Below are positions 1-9,988 of a DNA stretch of 64,000 bases, one piece after another; the first letter of the stretch is position 1, and each line of letters begins with the position of its first letter. A program made the position numbers and the translations under genes. Under the pieces are notes generated by a model, which saw only the letters and a list, made by a program, of their open reading frames with translations, had not been told where the DNA came from and ran no database searches. Source of the DNA: Euborellia annulipes (Eukaryota; Arthropoda; Insecta; Dermaptera; Anisolabididae); contig JAKCPI010014121.1 of the NCBI GenBank assembly GCA_023213315.1, positions 62,001 to 126,000 on the forward strand. The letters are read 5' to 3'.

Positions 1-652
1 CTAAGACATTTATTTTTTTTATTATTCTTTGTTTTGTTTCTTTGTTTTTCAATTTTGAACAATTATATCTTAGTTTAATTCATTTATTTTCATTATTCAA
101 TTCTCTTGACTCCTGGATTGCTACGGGAAATCCATTCAAGACAACGACCTTTTGACTTCAACGCCTAGCTGATCGAGCCCAGCTAAGACATTTATTTTTT
201 TTATTATTCTTTGTTTTGTTTCTTTGTTTTTCAATTTTGAACAATTATATCTTAGTTTAATTCATTTATTTTCATTATTCAATTCTCTTGACTCCTGGAT
301 TGCTACGGGAAATCCATTCAAGACAACGACCTTTTGACTTCAACGCCTAGCTGATCAAGCCCAGCTAAGACATTTATTTTTTTTATTATTCTTTGTTTTG
401 TTTCTTTGTTTTACAATTTTGAACAATTATATCTTAGTTTAATTCATTTATTTTCATTATTCAATTCTCTTGACTCCTGGATTGCTACGGGAAATCCATT
501 CAAGACAACGACCTTTTGACTTCAACGCCTAGCTGATCGAGCCCAGCTAAGACATTTATTTTTTTTATTATTCTTTGTTTTGTTTCTTTGTTTTTCAATT
601 TTGAACAATTATATCTTAGTTTAATTCATTTATTTTCATTATTCAATTCTCT
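1..652. repeat. 182-bp satellite, about 3.6 tandem copies
   Basis: Copies begin with CTAAGACATTT at 1, 183, 365 and 547, an exact 182-bp period. The copies are nearly identical; one visible difference is a single base near 354 (gatcaagc against gatcgagc). The last copy stops near 652 and runs into unrelated AT-rich sequence. The array may extend to the left beyond the window. Each monomer holds a small hairpin (AGCTG-CAGCT near 170-184) but no hammerhead core. Near identity implies recent amplification or gene conversion. It is not a CRISPR array because there are no unique spacers. Confidence 0.95.
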
Positions 653-1275
653 ATTTTCATTTTGCTATTTTTACTTTTTTTAACAATTTAAATTTATCAT
701 TGCCATTCTTTTGTTCGCTTATTTATATTAATAATTTCTCAATTAAATATTATTTTCAATAATTTAATTAATTTAGTTATATATATATATATTTATTGAT
801 GGCGTGTGTCTGTACATGTCTAAACACAGACAGACGACATAATAAATAATCTCCTGGTTTCATAAATAAACCAATTTGTTCTCGATTATTTTTTGTTAAT
901 TTTACTTATAATTTAATTTAAAATTTATTCAAATTGAGCCCAAAATTAAGTGAAAGTGACCTTAGTGAAAGACACTGTAGACCTTATCCAAATTGGGACT
1001 TCTCTCTTAACATTTGTCATGTATATATTACCCGCCTTGACGACAACGCCACTGGCCTGAAAATGACATAACTAAAATCTTAATATATACAAATGCACTT
1101 GCCTTCACTCATTATCTTTGTAATAAACAAATATATCACGTTCCTTTGTTCTCTGTACACTTGTTCTCATTCTTTTAATATTATAATCTATTTAAAATAC
1201 AAACTGTGTTTCATTAATCGAACCCAGCAAAACTGCAAAAGTGTGAGTTTTTTTTTAAAAGAAAAAAGAAGAAAA
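653..1275. other. AT-rich stretch upstream of gypsy gag; LTR not resolved
   Basis: It contains an (AT)n run near 780 and ordinary AT-rich sequence. This is where the 5-prime LTR and leader of the gypsy element at 1276 should lie, but I could not identify an LTR end, a second copy or a primer-binding site, so the element is probably 5-prime decayed or the LTR has no partner here. Confidence 0.4.
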
Positions 1276-2262
1276 ATGACCAATCAAGCCAGCAATCTAC
1301 GACCTCCAAAGCCATTGAGTCTGAGCAACCAGTTAAATATGCAAGCCACGTCATGGATACAACAATACAATTGGTATGGAATTGCAACAAACCTAGAAGC
1401 CAAGACTCCAGAAGTTCAGGTAGCAATTTTCATGTCCATAATTGGCCCGGACGCCATCGACATTTTTAACACTTTTAAACTAGACGAAACAGAAAAAAAT
1501 GATTTAAAAATAATCATAGAAAGATTTCAAAACTACTTCGTCCCCAAAGTAAATTTGACATATAATAGGTATATTTTAAACAAATCGGTTCAAGGAGAAA
1601 CTGAGAGCTTTGAAGAGTTCCTGACTTCGTTAAGGAATAAAGTAAAAAATTGTGCCTTCGAAAATTTAAAAGAGAGTTTAATATGCGATAGGATCGTCAT
1701 TGGCATAAAAGACGACAGCGTAAGAGAAAAACTTCTTTCACAGGACGATTTAAATTTACAAAAGGCTGCTGATATATGCAGAGCCAGTGAACAAGCGAAG
1801 ATACAGTTGTTGGATATTAAAGACAAAGGAACAAAAACAGTTGAGAATATTAAAAAATCCAAAATTCAAAGAAACAAAAATAATAATAACAGTAATAAAA
1901 ATATCAAATTTGACAAAGAAGATGACAGTGAAAACTCCAGTTTTGATTGTGGCAGATGTGGCACAAACCACAAACGACGTTCATGTCCAGCCTATGGGAA
2001 AACGTGTAAGCGATGCAAAAGAAAAAATCACTCCTACTGCAAATTAAAGAAGGTAAATGAAGTAGATACTGAAGATCACGATAGCGTTTTCTACGTAAGT
2101 GCGATCGAAAACGGAAAAAACACTGACTGGTTCCAGATACTAACGCTTCCACACAACCAAAAGGTTAAATTCAAGTTAGACACAGGCAGTCAATGTCATG
2201 TCATCAACAAAACAGTAGCTGAAAAATCCAAGCTAAAGCTATCCAAATCAAATCAACCCTAA
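1276..2262 (+). pseudogene. Ty3/gypsy-type Gag with start of protease, broken frame
   Basis: The frame opens at the ATG at 1276 (MTNQASN); an upstream extension to 1093 is only open sequence. The N-terminal half resembles gypsy (Mag-like) Gag: a WIQQYNWYGI-type segment, then EVQVAIFMSIIG, then ERFQNYFVPK. It is followed by a basic asparagine-rich linker and a cysteine-rich zinc-knuckle region (CGRCG...CKRCKRKNHSYC) around 1945-2040. An aspartic-protease motif (LDTGSQ) follows near 2175-2195. The frame then stops at 2260 although recognisable pol sequence continues in another frame, so a frameshift separates protease from RT. Gag would package the element RNA in virus-like particles. No env-like gene is seen. 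It is a decayed retrotransposon copy. Confidence 0.85.
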
Positions 2263-2880
2263 AGAGCTTATCTTTCTCAAACCACAGAATCGCTGTAATA
2301 GGAGAAGTAACTGCAAATGTAGAAATGAAAAAGAAGTTAACACCAACTAAATTCCTAGTCATCGAGGAATCAGTGCAGCCCATCCTAGGAAAGGATATGC
2401 GTTGAATTAAACTTAATAACTAGAAATGATGAAATTAAAATAAATGATGAGATTTTCAACGGAATTGGACACATCAAAGGTTACATATACGATATAGACC
2501 TAATTGATGACCCGAAACTTCCAATCTACCCCGCGAGAAGAATTCCTCATGGAATTAGAAGTGAAGTAAAAAACTGGACGAGATGGTGCAAAATGGCATA
2601 ATAAAGCCTGTTAACGAGCCGACCCCAGCCGTATCTCCTATGGTGGTAGTGGAAAAGAACGGCAAGTTAAGAATATGCATTGATTGACCCATCCGAACTA
2701 AACAAAAATTTTAAAAGGCGTTATTATCCCTTAAACACGATTGAAGAAATCGCAACAAGAATAATTCAAGAATTTTCACACTGCTAGATTGCAAAAAAAG
2801 ATTTTGGTAACTACCAGTCACCGAACGAACTTCTAAATATTTAACATTTTCAACTCCATTTGGAAGATACTCGCGCTTGC
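2263..2880 (+). pseudogene. gypsy pol remnant: protease end and RT start
   Basis: Conceptual translation in shifting frames gives the end of the protease (ILGKD near 2385-2400), a linker, then the start of reverse transcriptase: GIIKPVNEPT and SPMVVVEKNGK near 2600-2670, LRICID just before a premature stop at about 2686, and YYPLNTIEEI near 2722-2750. Similarity fades after a phenylalanine-rich STPFGRY segment near 2850-2875. The catalytic YxDD region, RNase H and integrase are absent, so the copy is 3-prime truncated. Several stops and frameshifts show that it is dead. Confidence 0.75.
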
Positions 2881-3590
2881 GAATCGATTTTCATCACCTC
2901 TTACTATTTTTATTATTATTTTTCTTCAATTTTCTAGAATCTCGGACAGTCCTGGAAGAATTTAAGAGCAGCGTCATGATAAATAAGCGGAGAAAAAAAA
3001 ATTTTCAATTTAAAAAAAAATAGAATGCGAAATAATCCCACTCTGAAATTTTCAGAGCATTTGTAGAAAAAATCAAAGTTTTTTATTAAAAAAAAAAAAA
3101 TAAAAAAGTGTCATTCTTCCCGAAATTTTCGTTTTTTTCCGAAAATGTCAAAAAAAACTTTCAAGATCAATCTGTACAATGTTGTCATATTTATTTCTGA
3201 AAAGTACATTTATAAAGACAAAAATTTCAAAAAAAAAAAAAAAAAAAAAAAACGTCCCGATACGTTATTTTTTGTCAGTTTTACGATTTTTTTTTTTAAA
3301 AGTCGATGTTTTTTTAAAATGTTATAACTTTTTTTGGCTGCGTCAAAAAATCTGAAAAAATTCTCAGACACGTTTTCAATAGGGTATAAAAAGATGACAA
3401 AGTTTCAGCCAAATAAAAAATGGTCGGGTTCAAAAGTGGTCGAGTTGGCGAGGAATGCCCCATATACAGATCGTATTGAATTTCGTTCTATCTTCTATTG
3501 TATTTTTGGTACATATTGAGTTAATAAGATGAGGCTCCAAATAATGAAGCTCGGGACCACAGCTCTCCCTCCATCTCTGTTTTAGATTTT
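2881..3590. other. AT-rich low-complexity stretch, no gene seen
   Basis: Dominated by A and T homopolymers (for example 3230-3251). Short reading frames here are artefacts of the A-runs. No repeat partner was found elsewhere in the window. Confidence 0.6.
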
Positions 3591-3924
3591 GTATTAATAT
3601 TACTGCATAAACAATTTATAGCTGAGATGTTATAAGTATTAATAAGAGGGTAAAAATGAGAAATGCAGCCAAGGTTATTTCTTTATTTAGTTAATTCACA
3701 GAGCTGACGTTTCGGTTCAGTGTTTGAACCATCTTCAGAGCTGGCGAAAAGTCATTATGAATGTGTGTATGTGTCATAGTGGATTTTATACATTGTTGAA
3801 AAATTCTTATATAATAAATATATGCACAGTGTGAGACGACCAGGTACATAAATACACAAACAAAGAAATGACCTTAGCTGCATTTCTCATTTTTACCCTC
3901 TTATTAATACGTATTAATATTACT
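3591..3924. mobile_element. Short inverted-repeat element with hammerhead, 14-bp flanking repeats
   Basis: GTATTAATATTACT occurs at 3591-3604 and again at 3911-3924, a likely 14-bp target duplication. Inside, 3636-3688 and about 3861-3910 are inverted copies of about 50 bp, and the left arm is preceded by 31 extra bases (3605-3635). A hammerhead motif lies at 3700-3744. There is no ORF. One-sided 30-35 bp tails next to terminal repeats are a known trait of Penelope-like elements, so this is read as a PLE-derived or retrozyme-like non-autonomous copy. The assignment is inference; the repeats and ribozyme are seen directly. Confidence 0.7.
3700..3744 (-). ncRNA. Type I hammerhead ribozyme motif, minimal stem III
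   Basis: On the minus strand: stem I strand AGCU, core CUGAAGA, stem II GGUUCA/UGAACC (6 bp), GAAA, a two-pair stem III made from palindromic ACGU without a loop, then the cleavage site GUC followed by AGCUCU. All core positions match the hammerhead consensus. A stem III this short usually works between two RNA copies. Confidence 0.85.
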
Positions 3925-3947
3925 TATTTTTATTAGATTACACTTAC

Positions 3948-4081
3948 TGTTGTTCCATCAACAGAAATGGAAATTCTTGTCTGACTTGAAATTACTTCAA
4001 TACTAAGAGTTTTTAGATGGTTTTCTTGAAGACGAAGACTATTTCGCCAATTAGTCATATCTGCAGTTTCCCTACTTTCGC
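3948..4081 (-). CDS. Candidate internal exon of an unknown host gene
   Basis: On the minus strand a pyrimidine-rich acceptor (cctcttttag) precedes 4081 and a consensus donor (GTAAGT) follows 3948. The 134-bp interval is open in one frame with entry phase 1 (two bases, then GAA) and exit phase 0. It encodes a polar, helix-prone segment including MTNWRNSLRLQENHL and then QTRISISVDGTT. I do not recognise the family. It could be part of the same minus-strand gene as 6044-6192 and 9989-10085, but its entry phase does not fit the exit phase of 6044-6192, so another exon would be needed between them. A chance open frame between AT-rich splice-like sites is possible. Confidence 0.42.
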
Positions 4082-4196
4082 CTAAAAGAGGAAATAACAA
4101 AACTCATTAATAATTATTCGTTTAGGCTGGAGGTTGAAATTAATAAGTAGGAGAAGAAAACCAGGGCCTCTTTTTCCATCATACACAGAATTTATT

Positions 4197-4239
4197 TGCA
4201 AATATTTCGGGTTGCAAAACGCCACCCATCATCAGTGCA
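4197..4239 (-). ncRNA. Hammerhead ribozyme motif, AUAU stem III
   Basis: Minus strand: stem I UGCA, core CUGAUGA, stem II closed by GGGU/ACCC with an 11-nt loop, GAAA, palindromic AUAU stem III, UU cleavage dinucleotide, and the second stem I strand UGCA. It is the inverted twin of the motif at 7958-8000, which has the same core. Confidence 0.78.
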
Positions 4240-4451
4240 GCAACTATATAAAGATAACAATATACAATATAAAATAAAATAAAATTATTACAGAAAATAT
4301 TTCAAAAATTGGCTTACATAGTTTTTGTTGGTGGATGTCGTCTATATTTTTGCCTCTGTAGTATAAATGCTTGCCATTCTCATAGCGATGTTCTTAAAAT
4401 AGGCAAATTACCAGCAATGAATGAGACGACTTTTTATTTTAACATACGACC

Positions 4452-5000
4452 GTATATAAAAGAGGAAGGTGGGAAGAGAGGAAGATGCGTATAAGGATTC
4501 TTTATATATGATGAAAATGCGCAAAAACCCGATGCTCAGTGAAAGGCAAGCTGTTTACTTTTATTTAAAAAATGATACAAAATGTAAATTTAGCCCCTCC
4601 AAGTCCCTCTGGTGGTTAACAGCCCTTTCGATGTTGAGATAGATGCTGTGAAAGCGCTTGTCACACCAGTCCCTTTCCGAATCAACGAACATAAAAAATC
4701 AGTACCGATAACTAAAGGGTCGGGTGTGACAGCGCTCTCACAGCATGCTCACAATTTTGGCCACACATGGGACTTCAACAATGTTAGAATATTAATAACA
4801 GAAAAAGACCGTAAAAAACGCGAATTTTTAGAAAAATGCCACATATCTCAACATCGAAAGAGCTGTTAACCACCAAAGGGACTTGGAGGGGCTAAATTTA
4901 CATTTTGTATCATTTTTTAAATAAAAGTAAACAGCTTGCCTGTCACTGAGCATCGGGTTTTTACGCATCTTCCTCTCTTCCCACCTTCCTCTTTTATATA
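4452..5000. mobile_element. Foldback holding a PLE endonuclease fragment
   Basis: 4452-4638 and 4846-5000 are inverted copies of roughly 150-190 bp; the left arm has about 35 extra bases near 4490-4525. Between them is the endonuclease C-terminus (4641-4845). The block interrupts the sequence GACCGTATA that is continuous in the opposite arm at 7725-7740, so it appears to have inserted there. Within the core, 4647-4671 and 4721-4746 are also partly inverted to each other. Confidence 0.7.
4668..4850 (+). pseudogene. PLE GIY-YIG endonuclease C-terminal fragment
   Basis: The open frame 4612-4869 contains, in order, RINEHKKSV, ALSQHAHNFGHTWDF and KKREFLEKCHI. This is the order of conserved C-terminal blocks of GIY-YIG endonucleases of Penelope-like elements (arginine and EH, then the H...GH block, then the RK..E block). 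The N-terminal GIY...YIG part and the reverse transcriptase are missing. The flanking frame is read-through into the inverted repeat arms. It is a fragment of a retroelement, not an active enzyme. Confidence 0.75.
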
Positions 5001-5670
5001 CCCAGAGAGCACACATTCGTCTTATGTATGTACATCCTATGTCCCGCCGCGACCTGTCGTGCGTCTTATGCAGATACATTTTGGGTCGCAGGACCTACGA
5101 TGTAGGTACATTTTATGGACATTTTCCAACACTGCATGCGTACATAAGGTGTCCCGTTTAGATCCTGTCTATGGCCCCGTGCGACCCGAACGGTACTTTT
5201 GTGCGTACTGCCAGGACGAATCTTTTTGGTCCCGTGCGCGACCCAGGAATATGTTTTTAATATATTCTACATCCAAATTTGGCCCTGCAGATTCTTATTT
5301 ATTTTCTTCTTATTTTTGCGTTATGTTAAAAAAATTAAGACTCCATTTGGCATAGGACATTATCATGCAGAGGGATTAACACAGTAAAAACTTAAATTAT
5401 AAATAGTTTTAATTATTTTAATTTTTTTTTTTTTTTTTTAATTATTGTTTTTATATGGGAAAACTTTGAAACAGAAACTCCAAAGCACAAAAGAAAAAGA
5501 AAAAACACATTTTGTATAACAACTTTTTTTTTTATTTGAGGAATAAGGATTTAAAATTAATAAATAATAATATTGAGATGATGGCTGAACTATTAGCAGA
5601 TGTGAGTAGAATGGCAGCCAGGAAAGAAATCAGACAAAAATTTAATCAATCTTTATCTAATTTTATTTCG

Positions 5671-5715
5671 ATTGCCGACATTTCGGACGCAAATCGCGCC
5701 CTTCCTCAGGACAAT
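5671..5715 (-). ncRNA. Hammerhead ribozyme motif with G-U stem III
   Basis: Minus strand: stem I AUUGUC/GGCAAU (6 bp with one wobble), core CUGAGGA, stem II GGGCGC/GCGUCC, GAAA, AUGU stem III (one U-G pair in place of ACGU), GUC site. It is almost the same ribozyme as at 6867-6915 with one stem III change. Confidence 0.75.
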
Positions 5716-5805
5716 AGACAGTTAATAAAAAACAGATGGGCGTATTTTTTTTTTTTTTTTAACAATATAAAAACACAATTCATGGGTGTACGATTCATTG
5801 TTTCT

Positions 5806-5856
5806 TGCTGACCTGAGGAAGTGCGCAATTTGCGTCCGAAACGTCGGTAATCGAAA
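5806..5856 (+). ncRNA. Hammerhead-like motif, stem I decayed
   Basis: The core CUGAGGA (5813-5819), a GUGCGC/GCGUCC-type stem II and GAAACGUC are present. The stem I strands (UGAC and GGUAAU) pair poorly, so this arm is probably a mutated partner of 5671-5715. Confidence 0.55.
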
Positions 5857-6043
5857 TAAAATTAGATAAAGATTGATTAGATTTTTGTCTGATTTCTTTC
5901 CTGGCTGCCATCTGCTCATTACTGTTAATAAATAATAATTATACAAAAAGATTACATTATAAAATAAATAAAATATACCGGTACATAATATTGCTAGATT
6001 CATAAAATGGTCTAGGACTTTTTTTAAACAAAGATAAACATAC

Positions 6044-6192
6044 ATTTGGAAAAATACTGATTAAATTTTTATAATCGTTGTTTTCTTCCATAATTCTTCC
6101 GGTTGATAGAAAAGACATTTCTATTTTCTCAAGGCGATTGTTCATTTCAGCAAACATACTTCTGTGAACGCTTACAAAAGACATTAATTGAT
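6044..6192 (-). CDS. Candidate internal exon, coiled-coil-like segment
   Basis: On the minus strand a long pyrimidine tract ending in TTTAG precedes 6192 and a GTATGT donor follows 6044. The 149-bp interval is open from phase 1 to phase 0. It encodes a helical, charged segment (HRSMFAEMNNRLEKIEM, then GRIMEENNDYKNL) that could form a coiled coil. Its entry phase fits the exit phase of the candidate exon at 9989-10085 (G plus AT gives Asp). The T-run is common in this window, so the acceptor is weak evidence on its own. The gene is not recognised. Confidence 0.38.
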
Positions 6193-6456
6193 CTAAAAAA
6201 AAAAAAAAAATTATAAAATTATTATGAAACAATTATTTAGATATTTTTTTGACAAAAAAGTTTATAAAAAAAAAAAAAAAATTGTCAACTCATGAATTTC
6301 GTTGGAACACAAATTGAAAAATACATCTTCTCAGGTCAAAAGCTGAATGCAGACTAAAGCTAGGAAGGGGCCAGTTTTAGCAGGCAGGTAGGTCTATCCC
6401 TTTACAAAGGGCATTGACATTTTTGAATACAATGACGCTGGGTTTTTCCATTTGTT

Positions 6457-6670
6457 TTATATTTTTTTTTTTTCCATTTCAGCCCTTTTTGTCAATTCTA
6501 ACCACTGCCCGCATTCCATTCGTCTAAATTTTAATAGCATTTTAATTAGGCGATTTTCTAATATGTTATTACAATCATCATGTAAATTGTGACAAGATTG
6601 TATTTCTTCTTGGTATATCAAACGAGCTCTTTTATAAACATGCAATTTTATTACAAATTCTTTTTAAACC
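6457..6670 (-). other. Unassigned minus-strand open frame
   Basis: A frame open for about 65 codons encodes a polar helical segment (EEIQSCHNLHDDCNNILENR, then KRAEMEKKK). It ends in an A-run. No convincing splice acceptor or donor was found, so I cannot link it to the neighbouring exon candidates. It may be a further exon with a poor boundary or chance. Confidence 0.2.
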
Positions 6671-6774
6671 GTATTTAGCCCCGGAACAAAAGTTTATTCA
6701 AATTTCTACACAAATATTAAATATAAAAAATAGGACAGTTTTTCAAAAAAATTATAAATTATAATAATATTGAG

Positions 6775-7012
6775 ATGATGGCTGAACTATTAGAAGATAT
6801 GAGTAGGATGGCAGCCAGAAAAGAAATCAGACAAAAAATTCAATCAATTTTTATCTAATTTTATTACGATCGCCGACGTTTCGGACGCAAATCGCGCCCT
6901 TCCTCAGGACAATCGATGGTTAATGAATCGCGATCGTAATAAAATTAGATAAAAATTGATTGAATTTTTTGTCTGATTTCTTTCCTGGCTGCCATCCTAC
7001 TCATATCTTATA
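6775..7012. mobile_element. Compact inverted-repeat element around one hammerhead
   Basis: About 6795-6862 (AGATATGAGTAGGATGGCAG at its left edge) is inverted at 6937-7012 (ending ATCCTACTCATATCT). A single hammerhead sits between the arms. It belongs to the same family as 5540-5930. There is no ORF. Confidence 0.72.
6867..6915 (-). ncRNA. Hammerhead ribozyme motif, best-preserved copy
   Basis: Minus strand: stem I CGAUUGUC/GGCGAUCG pairs over 8 bp with two G-U pairs; core CUGAGGA; stem II GGGCGC/GCGUCC (6 bp) with a GAUUU loop; GAAA; ACGU stem III; GUC cleavage site. Every core base is intact. This is the strongest candidate for activity in the window. Confidence 0.88.
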
Positions 7013-7019
7013 AATTATA

Positions 7020-7725
7020 ATTTTTTTCCCAAATACAGGGCCAAATATTGGGGGAAGATTTCAACCACGCGCTAAGCCCTTTTTCTGCAGATTAGTCAAT
7101 CAAACAAGTATATGCAAATAAATGTTCCAATACCTAGAAAAATTGAAAGATTTTGGAAGATGAAATAAAAAGACAAACTTGTTTTCGGTCCTAATTTTAT
7201 TTTATCTTCTATCTCTATTACGTGCTTTCTCCACATTGTCTTTAAAGATTTTATTTTTATAATAAATAATATAAATAATAAAAAATAAAACCAAACTTAC
7301 CTTTTTATATAGGAATCCTAAAAAAACAATTATTTGTTCAATAAAAATTCTAAGTTTACATCCCGAATAGGTATCGTATGCGACCTACACTTGTGTATTT
7401 TTTAAATATATTTTTAATAATTTCCAAAACCCTTGAAAAACAGAAATAAATAATTTGAAAATAAAATTAACATTTTTTTAGAATATTCTATCTCTAAGCC
7501 GTATGAGGAACTGAAAAAAATACTTTGAAAATACAAAAATATTTTTTTGAAAAAAATTCTAAGTGTATGTCTGGAATAGGTCGGGGCGGGACATCTTATG
7601 TACATACATGATTGGACGTATCCGCCATGTTAGCCCGCTTTACTTACCATTTAGGTCCAGGTACGTCTTGGCCGTAAACTGGAACTAAGCGGTAGGTACA
7701 TAAGACGAAGTGTGCTATCTGACCG
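7020..7725. other. AT-rich interior of the inverted pair, no gene seen
   Basis: Only short frames occur. Its right end (7575-7725) mirrors 5002-5050 and contains several copies of TACATAAG-like words. Nothing codes recognisably. Confidence 0.4.
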
Positions 7726-7957
7726 TATACGGTCGTATGTTAAAATAAAAAGTCGTCTCATTCATTGCTGGTGATTTGCCTATTTTAAGAACATCGCTAC
7801 GAAAATGGCAGGCATTTATACTACAGAGGCAAAAATATAGACAACATCCACCAACAAAACTATGTAACTGTTAAGCCAATTTTTGAAATATTTTCTGTAT
7901 AATAATTTTATTTTATTTTATATTTTATATTGTATATTGTTATCTTTATATAGTTGC

Positions 7958-8000
7958 TGCACTGATGATGGGTGGCGTTTTGCAGCCCGAAATATTTGCA
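7958..8000 (+). ncRNA. Hammerhead ribozyme motif, twin of 4197-4239
   Basis: Plus strand: UGCA, core CUGAUGA, stem II closed by GGG/CCC, GAAA, AUAU, UU site, UGCA. Stem I is the palindrome UGCA on both sides. Orientation is outward relative to the partner motif at 4197-4239. Confidence 0.78.
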
Positions 8001-8164
8001 AATAAATTGTGTGTATGGTGGAAAAAGAGGCCCTGGTTTTCTTCTCCTACTTATTAATTATTAATAATTAGTTTAACGAATTAAAACAGCAAAAATCGAA
8101 ATCTTTTTTTAAGCAAGAAAGTGATATTAATTACAATGTCAAAAATGTATAAACTATATAATAA

Positions 8165-8395
8165 TCAGTAGGGTATCCAGGTGGGGGAGAAGGGGGGCTC
8201 TCGCTCCCCCGCCCCTCGCGCATCCGCTTTTTTTTTGAAATTTCATAATAAATTCATTTTATATCACAAATCCGGAGAAAAATTACAAAAAAAAGCCCGA
8301 CCGAGATTCGAATACAAAAAAAAAAAGGTCGAACGAAAAACGGAGTTGAGCTTCGCCCCCTTCGCCCTCAAAGGCTAGTTACGCCGCTTATAATA
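8165..8395. mobile_element. Degenerate GC-tract MITE
   Basis: The segment begins with a G-run and C-run (GGTGGGGGAG...CCCCCGCCCC) and ends AGGCTAGTTACGCCGC, a style shared with the hAT-like MITEs of this window. I did not find a matching target duplication, so limits are approximate. Confidence 0.35.
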
Positions 8396-8688
8396 ATATA
8401 ATCATAGTGAACAGTGAAGTGATTTAAACAATATAGATCATTATTAGCGAATTTCTGTGTTAATCTCTGTCATCCAGGAACGTTATTTAAATTTTTGCTT
8501 GGGGGGGGCATAAAAAATTTTTAACCTATTTTAAAATTCTTTCTATACCGGATAGTCAAGATTTCCACTAGGCCTAGTAACATAGGTTCTAATTTATTTT
8601 GATAATCTTGTTATTAGTCCAGTAACTTTTTACCGAGAAAATATTACGAAGTTAATTAAAGTTTTACAGGCTATTTGGGGGTATCCTT

Positions 8689-8936
8689 GGATGGATGGAT
8701 GGATTTTGTGAGGCTGTAACCCTCATTTTTAAAGCATTTAGGCCACAACAAATTGGACTTTTTGTGCCTGTAGGTGAAATCTTCTCCCACTTTCCAACTC
8801 TAAGAGGAGACTTCGGCAAATGTTTGAATTATTTGCAGCAGACTGGATTCGAACACGAGCCGTGTTAAGACTTCCAACTCCGTAATCCACAGTTTAGCCG
8901 GTTTAGCCACTTGCCTCCTCGAATATTCTTTAATGT
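8689..8936 (-). repeat. tRNA-derived SINE with (ATCC)n tail
   Basis: On the minus strand the head (about 8936 to 8845) carries a pol III A box (TGGCTAAACCGG) and a B box (TGTTCGAATCC), as in a Leu-like tRNA. A unique body follows and the copy ends in tandem CCAT units at 8690-8705 (plus strand tggatggatggat). Such elements are copied in trans by LINEs. No flanking duplication was resolved. Confidence 0.7.
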
Positions 8937-8977
8937 CTAACCTAAGTTTTCGACCTCGAGGACCCTGTTCTAACTTG

Positions 8978-9729
8978 AGAGGAGGCAAAAACCTCAAAAA
9001 CTCGACTTTTTTCAGTTTTCCGCTCATATTTACTAACATATTTTGTCTACCATAGTTCTATGCAAAGTTGTAGAGCATTAAACTTGCTAAAATTTGGTAC
9101 ATAGAACGAATTTGTATACCAAATATTAACCGAGATCTAGTCGGTCAAAGTTAGACAAAATTTTACATTTCTAGAAAATTTGTCTAAATTTGACCTGCCG
9201 TTTCTCGGTTAATATTGGGTCTACAAATTTGTTTTATGTACCAAATTTTAACAAATTTATTTTAATGCTCTACAACTTTGTATGGTGCTTGGGTCCACAA
9301 AATATGCTTAGCTTACGAGCAGGGCCGCAGATAGAGGAGGACATGGGGGCTATATCCCCGGAGCCCGGGCCCTCCAAGGGGTCCGAGCCCTTTGCGCTCC
9401 AACCTTAAAATTCTAATAAAATGGATGAAATGTTGAATAAGAGAAAAGACCAGCACTTGTTTATCCACCATTCACACTATTTATTTGCTATTTTCTCCTA
9501 TTCAACAAATATATAAGCTCTGTATAACTGTTTCAAAAATTGTATCAAAAACTATGTAAAAATTGTTGGCGTGAAGGCCACAATAGCATTTTACAAACTA
9601 GAAAAAAAACTTTTAAGGTGGGCGTATTATTAAGTAGCCCCGGGGCCCGTCAAGTCTGTCTGCGACCCTGCTTACGAGACATAAGCAAAAAACTGAAAAA
9701 CGTCCAAAGTTTTTGAGGTTTTTGCCTCC
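8978..9729. mobile_element. Foldback element interrupted by a hAT MITE
   Basis: The left end GAGGCAAAAACCTCAAAAAC (8978) is inverted at the right end (9708-9729). The arms continue through CTACCATAG...TTGTAGAGCATTAAA near 9050-9090 and its inverse near 9255-9290, centred about 9155. The right arm contains the MITE at 9320-9670. There is no ORF. Confidence 0.7.
9320..9670. mobile_element. hAT-like MITE, 8-bp TSD CTTACGAG
   Basis: It is flanked by CTTACGAG at 9312-9319 and 9671-9678. Ends are CAGGGCCGCAGATAG and CTGTCTGCGACCCTG, imperfect inverted repeats. An 8-bp duplication and CAG ends fit the hAT superfamily. It has no transposase. It sits in the right arm of the 8978-9729 foldback and is therefore younger than that foldback. 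Confidence 0.82.
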
Positions 9730-9988
9730 TTCCCAAGCTTTATTACAAAAATATTTGCTCCACAATCTATTTATCAATTTTATATTAATTAAAAAATATA
9801 TATATAATAACATATAGTCTATTATTTTAACATTTTCTTCCAAATCCTTGGGGGGGGAGTAAGAATGCCCCCTCCCCCAAATGACTGCAGGGACTGCAGT
9901 ATTCAATCAAAATTCATTGATTTGATATTTTTTATTTATAATTTTGCAGTTCCGAATGTTTTTAAAAGTGCTAAGAAAGGGTACCCAC

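Larger units (their letters stand above)
5540..5930. mobile_element. Inverted-repeat element with two opposed hammerheads
   Basis: About 5590-5715 (ATGGCAGCCAGGAAAGAAATCAGAC... ) returns inverted at about 5806-5915. Each arm holds one hammerhead-like core, on opposite strands and facing outward. The spacer 5720-5805 is T-rich. The same repeat family recurs at 6775-7010. No ORF is present. Confidence 0.7.
4104..8070. mobile_element. Inverted pair of PLE-type terminal repeats around a 3.3-kb nested interior
   Basis: About 320 bp at 4134-4455 reappears inverted at 7727-8065. The similarity then continues into about 50 bp at 5002-5050 and its inverse before 7725 (CAGAGAGCACAC against GTGTGCTATCTG). 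Each arm carries the same hammerhead. Outside the arms is a weak shared ATTAATAATTA (4105-4115 and 8060-8070). The pair may be the ends of one composite element or two opposite insertions. The exon candidate at 6044-6192 lies between them, which would favour two insertions if that exon is real. Confidence 0.65.

Noticed and set aside
1..652. Tandem repeats as a CRISPR array
   Set aside because: The whole 182-bp unit repeats with no unique spacers, and the context is eukaryotic.
1276..2880. Endogenous virus with env
   Set aside because: Only Gag, protease and partial RT of a gypsy-type retrotransposon are present; no envelope-like frame was found.
3145..3519. Short plus-strand frames rich in Lys and Phe
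   Set aside because: They arise from A- and T-runs.
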